Source: Desulfobulbus sp.
GTDB lineage: Bacteria; Desulfobacterota; Desulfobulbia; Desulfobulbales; Desulfobulbaceae
Assembly (NCBI GenBank): GCA_030600525.1
Contig: JAUVLX010000003.1
Location: 1 to 31,818 of the forward strand
Length of the DNA: 31,818 nucleotides
Reading direction: 5' to 3'
Shown here: positions 8,655 through 15,713 of the stretch, piece by piece
How the letters are laid out: the number at the start of each line of letters is the position of its first letter
Numbering within the stretch: the first letter of the stretch is position 1
The notes under the pieces: generated by a model
Database searches by the model: none
Told to the model about the DNA's origin: nothing
The model's input: only the letters and a program-made list of their open reading frames with translations
Position numbers and translations under genes: made by a program

Positions 8655-8697
8655 ATAGTTAGAAAGACTAATTATTAACCAGGCGAACAATTGTCAA
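8655..8697 (-). promoter_or_regulatory. Candidate promoter and MarR operator for the efflux operon
   Basis: On the minus strand TTGACA (8697-8692) is followed after 15 bases by AATAAT (8676-8671), a good sigma-70 pair though with a short spacer. A palindrome, ATAGTTAG-AAAGA-CTAATTAT (8655-8675), overlaps the -10 box and the start region. TTAG...CTAA palindromes are the usual form of MarR/SlyA-type operators, so binding here would block transcription. The site lies about 200 bases from marR only because element B1 lies between them. Function is inferred from motif form and position. Confidence 0.6.
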
Positions 8698-8854
8698 CTT
8701 TTTTTAACGGTGTAACAAAAAAATAATGTTTCTACCCGTTACATTTCATACTTGCTGGTCAGTCATTAGGCTTGACTTTTATGTTCCCATTTGTTCAGAA
8801 CAGTCGTCTTCTTTTATCGACACCAAGGCGAGTTATCCGACTTAGAGAACAATC
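8698..8854 (+). other. Leader region of the MATE gene
   Basis: With element B1 and the marR promoter this makes up a 400-base gene-free interval. Visible here are a T7 run followed by a loose TGTAAC/GTTACA inverted repeat (around 8711-8745) and a TTGACT box near 8774 with no convincing -10 partner. The MATE ribosome binding site is weak (TTAGAGAAC before the ATG at 8855). No ORF is supported. Confidence 0.4.
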
Positions 8855-10219
8855 ATGAAAATTAAAAATCTCCACATCCTCGAGGGTCTCTGCCAACTAC
8901 GGTTGACAGGGCCGATCATCCTTGCCCAGCTTTCCCAGACAGCAATGGGATTTGTCGACACCATCATGGCTGGCAGGGTGAGCCCTGTCGATCTGGCAGC
9001 GGTAGCGATTGGAGCCTCCATTTTCACACCGCTGTTTCTTTTTATGGTTGGACTGCTTTCTGCTGTTATGCCGCTTGTTGCCCAAGCACATGGCAAAAGC
9101 GATACAAAGGGAATGCGTACCGCAATGCAGCAAGGGCTCCTTACCGGTGCGATTACAGGAACATTATTAATGTTCCTGCTCATGTCCATTGCGCCTTTTC
9201 TGGTATGGATGGATGTGGATCCGGCTGTCATCCCTCTGACCAAAAAATACCTCTTCGCTGTTTCCCTTGGATTTCCGGTAACTGGACTTTTCCTGGCATT
9301 GAGAAATGGCAGTGATGGGTTTTCCCAGCCAAGGCTTTCCATGTTTGCCGGGTTTGTGGGGTTGGCGGTAAACGTCATTGCCAACTACATATTCATTTAT
9401 GGGAAGTTGGGCATGCCTGCCATGGGAGGCGTCGGATGCGGCTGGGCAACATCTCTTTCCATGCTCGCCATGTTTATTGCCATGACTTTCATGTTGGGCA
9501 AAAACCGCAACACTACATCCTTGGGTCTCTTTACCCATCTTGCCCCACGCCTGATACAAACCATCCACAAACTTATTTATCTCGGCCTTCCCATAGGGCT
9601 CTCCCTGTTTGTGGAATGCTCCATTTTTGCGGTTATCGCCTTACTTATTTCAAGACTTGGAGCAGAGATAGTTGCTGCCCATCAGGTTGCACTCAATTTC
9701 ACGTCTCTGCTTTTTATGGTGCCATACAGTCTTTCCATGGCACTCACCATAAGAGTAGGATTTACGATTGGCAGACAGCAAAAGCAACGGCTAGACAGGA
9801 TAGTTAAAAGCGGCCTCGCAATTGCCCTTTGCTGCTCAATCGTCACCTGTCTCTTTATAATAACCTCGGCAAAATATATCGCTGCAATGTATACACCGGA
9901 TGCAAACGTTCAGGCCTTGGCAGCATCCTTGATGATTTTTGCAGCCTTTTTTCAAATACCCGATGCTATCCAGATTAACTGTGCTGGAGCCCTCAGGGGC
10001 TTCAAGGATACCAAGGTCCCGATGCTGCTCATGATAGTGGCATATTGGGGAATAGGGTTGCCGGTTGGCTATATGTTAGGTTTAGGACAGTTGGATGGCA
10101 GAGAACAGGGCCCAGAGGGGTTCTGGATTGGCCTTATCTGTGGACTTACGGCATCTGCCTTTTTCCTGAGCAGACGCCTCTACAAGCTGTTGAACAAAAA
10201 AACCTGCCCTGATGCCTAA
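8855..10219 (+). CDS. norM: MATE-family multidrug efflux transporter (NorM/MdtK type)
   Basis: A 454-residue inner membrane protein with about 12 hydrophobic helices in two related halves. The start of the first half, GPIILAQLSQTAMGFVDTIMAGRVSPVDLAAVAIG, is the classic NorM signature, and a matching ILAQ/GADIVAAHQ-like stretch (LGAEIVAAHQVALNFTSL) opens the second half near residue 270. NorM proteins expel cationic drugs and dyes using Na+ or H+ gradients. It is divergent from the MarR-RND operon and shares its 400-base intergenic interval, so co-regulation by the MarR protein is possible but not shown. The full family length is present. It is followed by repeat element A1 and the convergent metF. 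Confidence 0.93.
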   Translation: MKIKNLHILEGLCQLRLTGPIILAQLSQTAMGFVDTIMAGRVSPVDLAAVAIGASIFTPLFLFMVGLLSAVMPLVAQAHGKSDTKGMRTAMQQGLLTGAITGTLLMFLLMSIAPFLVWMDVDPAVIPLTKKYLFAVSLGFPVTGLFLALRNGSDGFSQPRLSMFAGFVGLAVNVIANYIFIYGKLGMPAMGGVGCGWATSLSMLAMFIAMTFMLGKNRNTTSLGLFTHLAPRLIQTIHKLIYLGLPIGLSLFVECSIFAVIALLISRLGAEIVAAHQVALNFTSLLFMVPYSLSMALTIRVGFTIGRQQKQRLDRIVKSGLAIALCCSIVTCLFIITSAKYIAAMYTPDANVQALAASLMIFAAFFQIPDAIQINCAGALRGFKDTKVPMLLMIVAYWGIGLPVGYMLGLGQLDGREQGPEGFWIGLICGLTASAFFLSRRLYKLLNKKTCPDA

Positions 10220-10273
10220 AAAAGGATCAAAACAGGGAGTTCGGTAAAACTGGAAAGCAAAAGGGAAACATCT

Positions 10274-10454
10274 AGGAGTTGCCCGGAAATAACTTGAACA
10301 TCTCGCATCGCATCTTCAGGTCATCTTTGGCTGTTCTTCAATCACAAAGTCCTCAACGGAGCAAAACTACGCCTGCGGCTTTGTTCAATTAGATCACCCA
10401 AATCTAACCTAAACACGAGCGCGATATTGTCCAACTTATTTACGGACAGCCCCT
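10274..10454. repeat. Repeat element A1, MITE-like (between MATE gene and metF)
   Basis: A 181-base element, nearly the same sequence as 13871-14051 and, in reverse orientation, 28431-28602. Its ends form an imperfect inverted repeat of about 19 bases: left AGGAGTTGCCCGGAAATAA, right (inverted) AGGGGCTGTCCGTAAATAA. It carries no gene of its own; a minus-strand frame of about 31 codons is open in all copies. It lies between the convergent ends of norM and metF, where it could act as a bidirectional hairpin terminator. This is the most diverged of the three copies. Confidence 0.85.
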
Positions 10455-10478
10455 TGCAGAGTTTACCAAGAGATGACC

Positions 10479-11351
10479 TCAATATAAACCGTCCATAACC
10501 TCCAAGCACATGTCAGCCTTGTTGAGTGTATAGAGGTGAACACCGGGTGCACCGCCTTCAAGCAGTTCTTTTACCTGCTGCCTGGCATAGGCAACGCCTA
10601 TTTTATAAACAGCTGCATTGCCCCCCTCATCGTTCGCCTTCATCAAGGCATTAACAAGCTTGCCCGGCACCCTGGCATTACAGAGCTCAAGAATAAATCG
10701 GAGAGAACCCATATTGCGAATGGGCAGTACTCCTGGAACGACAGGCACATTCAGGCCACGATGTTGAAGGCGCTCTACATAATCAAAATAGACCCTGTTA
10801 TCAAAATAGAGCTGGGTAATGACAAAATCCGCGCCACTGGTCACTTTATTTTCCATCACATCAAGATCACCACCAATGGATGGGGATTCTACATGTGCTT
10901 CCGGAAAACCTGCTACACCGATGGACAGCTGCGGGCACCGCTTACGGACATAGGCTACCAGATCGGCGGCATGGGGAAAGGCGGCAAAAAGCTCTTTGTC
11001 TGTACCTGAGAAATCACCAGGCCGATCTCCCCGCAGTGCCAACACATTCTCGATACCCATTGGTGCCAAAGCTTGAAGAAAACTATCAATCTTCTCCTCA
11101 TCTGCTGCAACACCGGTCAGGTGTGGCATCACTTCAAGCCCGCATTCTTCAATCAGCTTTTTACAGATTTCCAGGGTGTTGTCCTGTGTCGATCCACCGG
11201 CACCATAGGTGACAGAGACAAACGATGGGTTCAAGGCCTTTAGTTTGGTCGCAATGTCCAAAAAACCCGCCCACTCACTTTGTGATTTTGGGGGGAAAAA
11301 CTCCAGGGAAACACGAGGTTCAGAGTTCTTAATTATCTCGGGAATACGCAT
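10479..11351 (-). CDS. metF: 5,10-methylenetetrahydrofolate reductase
   Basis: A 290-residue FAD-dependent TIM barrel that reduces methylene-THF to methyl-THF for methionine synthesis or the methyl branch of one-carbon metabolism. The start of the barrel, RVSLEFFPPKS, carries the catalytic Glu, and VSVTYGAGGSTQDNT, VLALRGDRPGD and DFVITQLYFDN are the standard folate and flavin motifs in order. The ATG at 11351-11349 was chosen over an upstream extension because GGAG lies 6 bases before it and the extension (27 residues) is unlike the family. A promoter and a leader hairpin are visible upstream. In acetogenic-type pathways metF pairs with metV; no metV is nearby. Confidence 0.95.
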   Translation of the reverse strand: MRIPEIIKNSEPRVSLEFFPPKSQSEWAGFLDIATKLKALNPSFVSVTYGAGGSTQDNTLEICKKLIEECGLEVMPHLTGVAADEEKIDSFLQALAPMGIENVLALRGDRPGDFSGTDKELFAAFPHAADLVAYVRKRCPQLSIGVAGFPEAHVESPSIGGDLDVMENKVTSGADFVITQLYFDNRVYFDYVERLQHRGLNVPVVPGVLPIRNMGSLRFILELCNARVPGKLVNALMKANDEGGNAAVYKIGVAYARQQVKELLEGGAPGVHLYTLNKADMCLEVMDGLY

Positions 11352-11373
11352 AATGACTCCAAATAATATAATC

Positions 11374-11451
11374 TTATCGACACATCCGTGTCGGATAAAA
11401 CGCGGCTCACAAAAAAAGCAACATATGAACAATCTGCATTCATTTTGTCAA
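11374..11451 (-). promoter_or_regulatory. Candidate metF promoter and leader hairpin
   Basis: On the minus strand a perfect TTGACA (11451-11446) is followed, 17 bases on, by a weaker TCATAT (11428-11423). The presumed leader of about 70 bases contains a hairpin with arms GTGTCGGATAA-type and TTATCGACAC (11388-11398 and 11374-11383), loop of 4, one bulged base. The hairpin is small and does not match a SAM or SAH riboswitch fold that I recognise. It ends about 23 bases before the start codon. Confidence 0.5.
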
Positions 11452-11600
11452 GAAGGGTAAAAGGGACTTCTATCCAAAAAGCAACAGCTTTCATTTTTTT
11501 TCTACAAAAACGGAAAAGTAATTTACAAATGCATCAAAAGTTCTTATGAAATCTGTCTAATATATTTATTGCAATACAGGAATGGTTAGGAGAAGAGATT

Positions 11601-11771
11601 GTGACACAGCAACAAGCAATCAAAATACTGATGCTCAGCCCCTGTTACTGGCTGCTTAATCCTGCTGCTCGTAAAGAGCTGATCCTTGAGTATTGTGCTC
11701 AGTATGATGCTGTTGCGGCTAACCTTTCTGAAGGCAGAAAACATATCGAGAATAAAAACGTGCCGTGTTAG
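11601..11771 (+). CDS. Small hypothetical protein, 56 residues, GTG start
   Basis: A GTG at 11601 is preceded by TTAGGAGAAGAGATT, a strong ribosome binding site about 9 bases off, and opens a 56-codon frame to TAG at 11769-11771. The product begins MTQQQAIKILMLSPCYWLLN, then PAARKELILEYCAQYDAVAANL, and looks like a small helical soluble protein with three cysteines. I do not recognise its family with certainty; short proteins with a MLSP...Y...ERKELI pattern do occur in related bacteria. A possible -10 (TAATAT near 11559) lies upstream. It ends 19 bases before the convergent 47-residue ORF, with a GTGTTA/TAACAC hairpin (11765-11789) between their coding ends. Function unknown. Confidence 0.6.
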   Translation: MTQQQAIKILMLSPCYWLLNPAARKELILEYCAQYDAVAANLSEGRKHIENKNVPC

Positions 11772-11789
11772 CCGATGTTAGCGTAACAC
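11765..11789. terminator. Hairpin between two convergent small ORFs
   Basis: GTGTTA (11765-11770) and TAACAC (11784-11789) can pair around a 13-base loop, in the 19-base gap and the last codons of the 56-residue ORF. It is weak, with no T-tract, and is called only for its position between convergent genes. Confidence 0.3.
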
Positions 11790-11790
11790 T

Positions 11791-11934
11791 CTACATTTCG
11801 CTAAGAGTTTTTCCCTTATCCTCTTTCTCGACACCAACACCCCATTCAACTTCCAGTTTTTTCCAAACCTTCTTTTTTCTCACGCCTTCTTCTGTTTCGT
11901 TCTCAAACTTCGCACCCTGAAAAAGATTCAACAT
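11791..11934 (-). CDS. Small hypothetical protein, 47 residues, coupled to the J-domain gene
   Basis: The ATG at 11934-11932 overlaps the stop of the J-domain gene by one base (TAATG), and the frame runs 47 codons to a TAG at 11793-11791. The product starts MLNLFQGAKFENET and is very rich in Lys, Glu, Gly and Val (KKKVWKKLEVEWGVGVEKED), with no cysteine and no membrane segment. Overlap coupling, and a frame kept open through a lysine/glutamate-rich stretch, argue that it is real. It would be the last gene of the ykgJ-like, plsY, J-domain operon. I do not recognise a family. A natural hypothesis is a small partner or substrate of the J-domain protein. Confidence 0.55.
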   Translation of the reverse strand: MLNLFQGAKFENETEEGVRKKKVWKKLEVEWGVGVEKEDKGKTLSEM

Positions 11935-12266
11935 TACTTACGCCTGCGGTCTCCCTTACCCCACAGCGGATCTTCTCCAAAACGCTCCTGCCACCAGTCC
12001 TCAGGGTCATATTGTTCTAATTCTTCCTTGCCGGAAGGGGTCAACGGGAACCGATATTCCGCACAATACTGCATGAGTTGCTCATAGGCTGCAGTAAGCT
12101 GATACATTTTGTCCGTATTGCCCTGTCCCTTGCCCTGTGCACTATCGGGATGATATCTTTTAGATAATCGATGATAAGCACGTTTAATTTCCGCCAATGT
12201 GGCATCATCCCCCAAATGGAGAATATCTCTGGCCTGTTCAATAGTCGCCCATTTGCCTCGGGTCAT
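11934..12266 (-). CDS. J-domain (DnaJ-like) protein, short
   Basis: A 110-residue protein with one J domain over about residues 8-70: ARDILHLGDDATLAEIKRAYHRLSKRYHPD carries helix II and the obligatory HPD motif, followed by MYQLTAAYEQLM as helix III. J domains stimulate Hsp70 (DnaK) ATPase activity. There is no Gly/Phe region, zinc finger or substrate-binding domain, so it is a type III J protein. The tail EYRFPLTPSGKEELEQYDPEDWWQERFGEDPLW is acidic and aromatic and is presumably the specificity part. It starts 4 bases after the plsY stop and its stop overlaps the next small ORF. The client is unknown. Confidence 0.87.
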   Translation of the reverse strand: MTRGKWATIEQARDILHLGDDATLAEIKRAYHRLSKRYHPDSAQGKGQGNTDKMYQLTAAYEQLMQYCAEYRFPLTPSGKEELEQYDPEDWWQERFGEDPLWGKGDRRRK

Positions 12267-12270
12267 GTTC

Positions 12271-12879
12271 TTATTCGCTCTTTTTTTTCCAGCTTTTTTC
12301 AGTACCAGAAAGCAAACGACCTATATTTTGATAATGCTTTCCCCAAATAAGGATGACTATAAAACTGGCTAAAAGGATCTTCCAGGTGGATGCTCCCAGC
12401 ATCAATAGCAGGCCAACAATCGCAGCTGAACCCAGCAAAGAGCCCAAAGATACAAAGCCAGAAAAATAAACCGCTGCAACAAAAACCAGCAGACAACCCA
12501 GAATAGCAGTGGGGGAAAGAAAAAGAAAAACGCCCAAGGCTGTGGCGACCCCCTTCCCTCCTTTGAAGCCCAAGTAGATGGGAAACATATGACCGACGAT
12601 GGTCGCAGCACCACAGAGGGCAATAACCATATGAGCATTGGCCTTCCCTTCCATTAATAGTGCCGCACCAAAAATTGGAAGAAACCCCTTCAGAACGTCA
12701 CCGCAAAGGGCCAATACACCTATTTTTTTACCAAGGAGACGAGCTACATTGGTAGCGCCAATGTTTTTGCTTCCCTGCTCACGAATATCGACACCGCTGC
12801 CACGAGATACCAATAAACCAAAAGGAATGGCACCAATACAGTAGGAGAGGAAAACATATATTATTTCAACAAAACTCAT
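12271..12879 (-). CDS. plsY: Acyl-phosphate:glycerol-3-phosphate acyltransferase
   Basis: A 202-residue inner membrane enzyme with about five hydrophobic helices. It transfers the acyl group from acyl-phosphate to sn-glycerol-3-phosphate, the first step of phosphatidic acid synthesis. All three PlsY motifs are visible: IPFGLLVSRGSGVDIREQGSKNIGATN near residues 18-45, the glycine-rich FPIYLGFKGGKGVATALG near 98-115, and a later motif near the GKHYQNIGRLLSGTE tail. Length is normal. It lies between a YkgJ-type gene (48 bases upstream) and the J-domain gene (4 bases downstream). The start has only a weak ribosome binding site, so its translation may depend on the upstream gene. Confidence 0.94.
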   Translation of the reverse strand: MSFVEIIYVFLSYCIGAIPFGLLVSRGSGVDIREQGSKNIGATNVARLLGKKIGVLALCGDVLKGFLPIFGAALLMEGKANAHMVIALCGAATIVGHMFPIYLGFKGGKGVATALGVFLFLSPTAILGCLLVFVAAVYFSGFVSLGSLLGSAAIVGLLLMLGASTWKILLASFIVILIWGKHYQNIGRLLSGTEKSWKKKSE

Positions 12880-12927
12880 GATAATTTTTCTGTATAAAAG
12901 TTAGATCGACAAACTTGACGGCCTGCT

Positions 12928-13809
12928 TCAGCCTTTATTACGTTTGATAACCAAATCGAGTTCACAGGCCGCAGCATAGGCTGCAATTTCTTCCTCCAAT
13001 ATCTCCACATACGGACAATCGATAACTGCCAGCAGAGTCCTGCGCAGCCGCTGGGCAACAACCTCCCCGTCATCACCGGTAATGGGTTCCAGAATGTAGG
13101 GAAATATCTGTGGCCTCCGACAGACCTCGGGTCGGTCTGTATACACCGTGCATCGACCGGTTTGCGATTCAAGATTCGGACAACTACTCTTTTTCGGCAG
13201 GATAAGACTCCACCCCTTTTGCCAATGAACAAGAGCTGAAGATGTGCGTGCAAAAAAATCTGCCCCTTCAACCTGGAGAGGAGGTTCATCCATTGCATTG
13301 CATTCTCTTGCAGCAGGTGTCTCTATCTTCTCCACCCCAAACAAATCTGCTTCTGCCTTGAGCAGCGGGATCTCAAAAAAAGCCTGTTCCATAGTCTGGT
13401 CAGGACCGGTACAGCACAACGTACACCCGCAAGGCCCGCACAGTGCGCTATTGATCGCCTCCAGTTCCATGGTCAGGATCTTCTGATCGACAAACGCTGT
13501 CATAGCGGTTGTCAGGTCTACTTGTTCACCGGCCTCAGTAGTCACCGGACAAGGTAATTCCGCCCCCTTTTGTACTGCAAGCAGCAACTCCAACTGCTCA
13601 AGATAGGGTTTGAGCAGTTCTGCCGGTTGATCATAACGGGTATATTCCGTTTCAATGGGGTCAGGCAGTTGTTCTACAATCTCGGCAACGGTTGCAAAAT
13701 CGCCAGTAAGCAGGAAAAACTCCACCATTGAAACCAGTGGCAGCACAGGTTTTTGCAGCAATTCCAGCCCTTGTTTCAAATTTTCTTTTTGTACCATAGA
13801 TTCTCTCAT
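12928..13809 (-). CDS. YkgJ-family cysteine-cluster protein
   Basis: A 293-residue soluble protein of the YkgJ/CxxCxxCC family. The N-terminal third (1-115) is helical and not recognised. The conserved core starts with CGPCGCTLCC near residue 124 and ends with CPNLESQTGRCTVYTDRPEVCRRPQIFP near residue 210. The spaced cysteines are thought to bind a metal ion or an Fe-S cluster. Biochemical function in the family is poorly known, and proximity to plsY adds nothing decisive. Two starts are possible, ATG at 13809 and ATG at 13797; the family does not choose between them. Upstream lies repeat element A2 and the divergent def gene. Confidence 0.85.
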   Translation of the reverse strand: MRESMVQKENLKQGLELLQKPVLPLVSMVEFFLLTGDFATVAEIVEQLPDPIETEYTRYDQPAELLKPYLEQLELLLAVQKGAELPCPVTTEAGEQVDLTTAMTAFVDQKILTMELEAINSALCGPCGCTLCCTGPDQTMEQAFFEIPLLKAEADLFGVEKIETPAARECNAMDEPPLQVEGADFFARTSSALVHWQKGWSLILPKKSSCPNLESQTGRCTVYTDRPEVCRRPQIFPYILEPITGDDGEVVAQRLRRTLLAVIDCPYVEILEEEIAAYAAACELDLVIKRNKG

Positions 13810-13870
13810 CTGCTTTCAAAAGGGCTCAAACCCTACACAATTATAATCAGGAAAACAAGCGCCTGCCCTT

Positions 13871-14051
13871 AGGAGTTGTCCTGAAATAACTTGAACATCT
13901 CGCATCGCATGTTCAGGTCATCTTTGGCTGATCTTCAATCACAAAGTCCTCAACGTAGCACAACTACGCCTGCGGCTTTGTTCAATTAGATCATCCAAAT
14001 CTAACCTAAACATGAGCGCGATATTGTGCAGCTTATTTACGGACAGCTCCT
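13871..14051. repeat. Repeat element A2, MITE-like (between ykgJ-like gene and def)
   Basis: A 181-base copy of family A in the same orientation as A1 and inverted relative to A3. Ends: left AGGAGTTGTCCTGAAATAA, right (inverted) AGGAGCTGTCCGTAAATAA. TTA flanks both ends if the element is taken to begin at GGAG, which may be a 3-base target duplication. Unlike A1 and A3 it lies in a divergent promoter region, 61 bases above the ykgJ-like start and 140 bases above def, so it could alter expression of either. Confidence 0.87.
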
Positions 14052-14190
14052 TACCATTCTTCCCATTGGCTCTCTTCGCTTTACAGTACCGGGGAAAATG
14101 GTTACATATAAGGCATGAAAGCAATATACACACCTGTTTTTCTCTAAAAAACTAAAGCAGTAACGTAGAAATTTTTCCCACCAAAATCCA
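14052..14190 (+). other. Upstream region of def
   Basis: With the ykgJ-like leader and element A2 this forms a 381-base interval without a gene. It is A+T-rich with a loosely promoter-like stretch (TTACAT then TATACA around 14101-14128) that I would not call firmly. The ribosome binding site before the def ATG at 14191 is poor (ACCAAAATCC). Confidence 0.35.
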
Positions 14191-14700
14191 ATGGCACTCC
14201 TAGAAATTATTACTTATCCCCACCCTGTACTCCGTGAAAAAGCAAAAGAAATCACTCTCTTTGGCGATGAACTAAAAAAACTTGTCCAGGATATGAGCGA
14301 AACCATGTACGATGCGCCAGGCGTCGGATTGGCTGCCAATCAGGTTGCCATAGCACAGCAGGTTGCGCTTGTTGATCGCTCGGAAACCCCTGACGAAAAA
14401 AAATTCATGGTCCTTGTCAACCCTGTTATCTCGGAAGGGCAGGGAAGTCTTGTTGATGAAGAAGGTTGCCTGAGTGTGCTTGAATGCCAGGCTAAAGTAA
14501 AGCGGTTCCAGAAAATTCATGTCACAGCCAAGGACATTGACGGCAAACCTTTAGAATTTGATGCTGAAGACCGATTTGCCCGTATCATCCAGCATGAAGT
14601 GGATCATTTACGCGGAACCCTCTTTATAGACAGACTCTCTTCGCTAAAGCGCGCCCTGTACAAGAAAAAACTGAGAAAGATTCTGCACCAGCAGGGATAA
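14191..14700 (+). CDS. def: Peptide deformylase
   Basis: A 169-residue metalloenzyme that removes the formyl group from the initiator methionine of new proteins. All three family motifs are intact: GVGLAANQ at residues 44-51, EGCLS with the metal-ligand Cys93, and HEVDH with the metal ligands His135 and His139 and the catalytic Glu136. Length is typical of type 1 deformylases. It is followed 71 bases later by fmt, its pathway partner, which adds the formyl group to Met-tRNA. This def-fmt pairing is common in bacteria. The start is set by the family N-terminus (ALLEIITYPHPVLR). Confidence 0.97.
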   Translation: MALLEIITYPHPVLREKAKEITLFGDELKKLVQDMSETMYDAPGVGLAANQVAIAQQVALVDRSETPDEKKFMVLVNPVISEGQGSLVDEEGCLSVLECQAKVKRFQKIHVTAKDIDGKPLEFDAEDRFARIIQHEVDHLRGTLFIDRLSSLKRALYKKKLRKILHQQG

Positions 14701-14771
14701 AACAAGAGTCTTTACTGGCTATAGCTGCTGTAAACAAGACTCTCTCCATCTTTACCATCACCCGATACCTT

Positions 14772-15713
14772 ATGGCCTCCCCTTTACGCATACTTTTTAT
14801 GGGTACCCCTGATTTTGCGGTACCTTCTTTGCAAACTTTGCTCGACGGTCCGGAACAGGTCGTTGCTGTTGTCTGTCAACCGGACAAAAAAAAAGGGCGA
14901 GGCAGAAAGTTACTGCCACCTCCTGTTAAAGCTACAGCAATGGAGGCTGGCCTGCCGTTACTGCAGCCGGAAAACATTAAGACTGATGCATTTTTCAAAC
15001 AGGTTGAAGAAATCGCGCCAGACCTGATTGTTGTTGTGGCCTATGGCAAAATCCTTCCTGCATCACTGCTGCGCCTGCCGCCCATGGGAGCTATCAACGT
15101 CCATGGTTCGCTGCTGCCAAAGTACCGAGGAGCTGCGCCCATTCAGTGGGCCGTGCTTAACGGTGAAAAAGAAAGCGGGGTCACCATCATGCAACTGGAT
15201 GAAGGAATGGATACTGGTGATATCCTTTACCCAGTGACCATTCCTATTGAAAAAGATGACACTGCAGGGACCCTGTTTGACAAACTTGCTTACCTTGGCG
15301 GCCAGTCGCTTGCCAAGGCTGTCGAGCTGATGAAGCAGGGAAAACTGGAACCGGTCCCCCAGGATAACACTAAAGCTTCCCACGCCCCCATGCTTACCAA
15401 AGCGCAGGGGCATATTGATTGGCAACAGACAGCGGAAAGTATCCACTGCACCATCCGGGGACTCGACCCGTGGCCGTCTGCCTACAGCTTCTTAAACGGC
15501 AAACGATTCCGTTTTTTCGCACCGGAACTTGTAGCCAAACGTGCCACCGAAGCTCCAGGCACCATCTGTCAGGCAGATGCCCAGGGCCTGCTCATTGCAA
15601 CAGGCAGCGACTATCTCCGTATCCGTGAAATCCAACCGGAAGGAAAAAAACGGATGAGTGTACAGGCCTGTCTTTGTGGGACAGCTCTAGCTCCTGGCGA
15701 CATCTTCACATGA
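14772..15713 (+). CDS. fmt: Methionyl-tRNA formyltransferase
   Basis: A 313-residue enzyme that formylates initiator Met-tRNA from 10-formyl-THF. The N-terminal Rossmann domain starts LRILFMGTPDFAVPSL. The catalytic set is present: Asn109 and His111 in AINVHGSLLPKYRGAAP and Asp147 in GMDTGD. The C-terminal tRNA-binding domain follows from about residue 205 (IRGLDPWPSAYSFLNGKRFRFF). Its stop overlaps the larC start (ATGA at 15710-15713), so larC translation is coupled to it. No strong ribosome binding site precedes the ATG. Confidence 0.96.
   Translation: MASPLRILFMGTPDFAVPSLQTLLDGPEQVVAVVCQPDKKKGRGRKLLPPPVKATAMEAGLPLLQPENIKTDAFFKQVEEIAPDLIVVVAYGKILPASLLRLPPMGAINVHGSLLPKYRGAAPIQWAVLNGEKESGVTIMQLDEGMDTGDILYPVTIPIEKDDTAGTLFDKLAYLGGQSLAKAVELMKQGKLEPVPQDNTKASHAPMLTKAQGHIDWQQTAESIHCTIRGLDPWPSAYSFLNGKRFRFFAPELVAKRATEAPGTICQADAQGLLIATGSDYLRIREIQPEGKKRMSVQACLCGTALAPGDIFT

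Noticed and set aside
11374..11398. metF leader hairpin as a SAM or SAH riboswitch
   Set aside because: One small stem-loop only; none of the conserved cores or multi-stem architecture of those riboswitches is visible.
11352..11432. N-terminal extension of MetF to residue 317
   Set aside because: Cysteine- and phenylalanine-rich extension unlike the family, and the internal ATG has a well-spaced GGAG.
13939..14133. Minus-strand frame of 64 codons across element A2
   Set aside because: It begins in flanking intergenic DNA and runs into the repeat. Only the repeat part is shared with A1 and A3, so it is not a gene.
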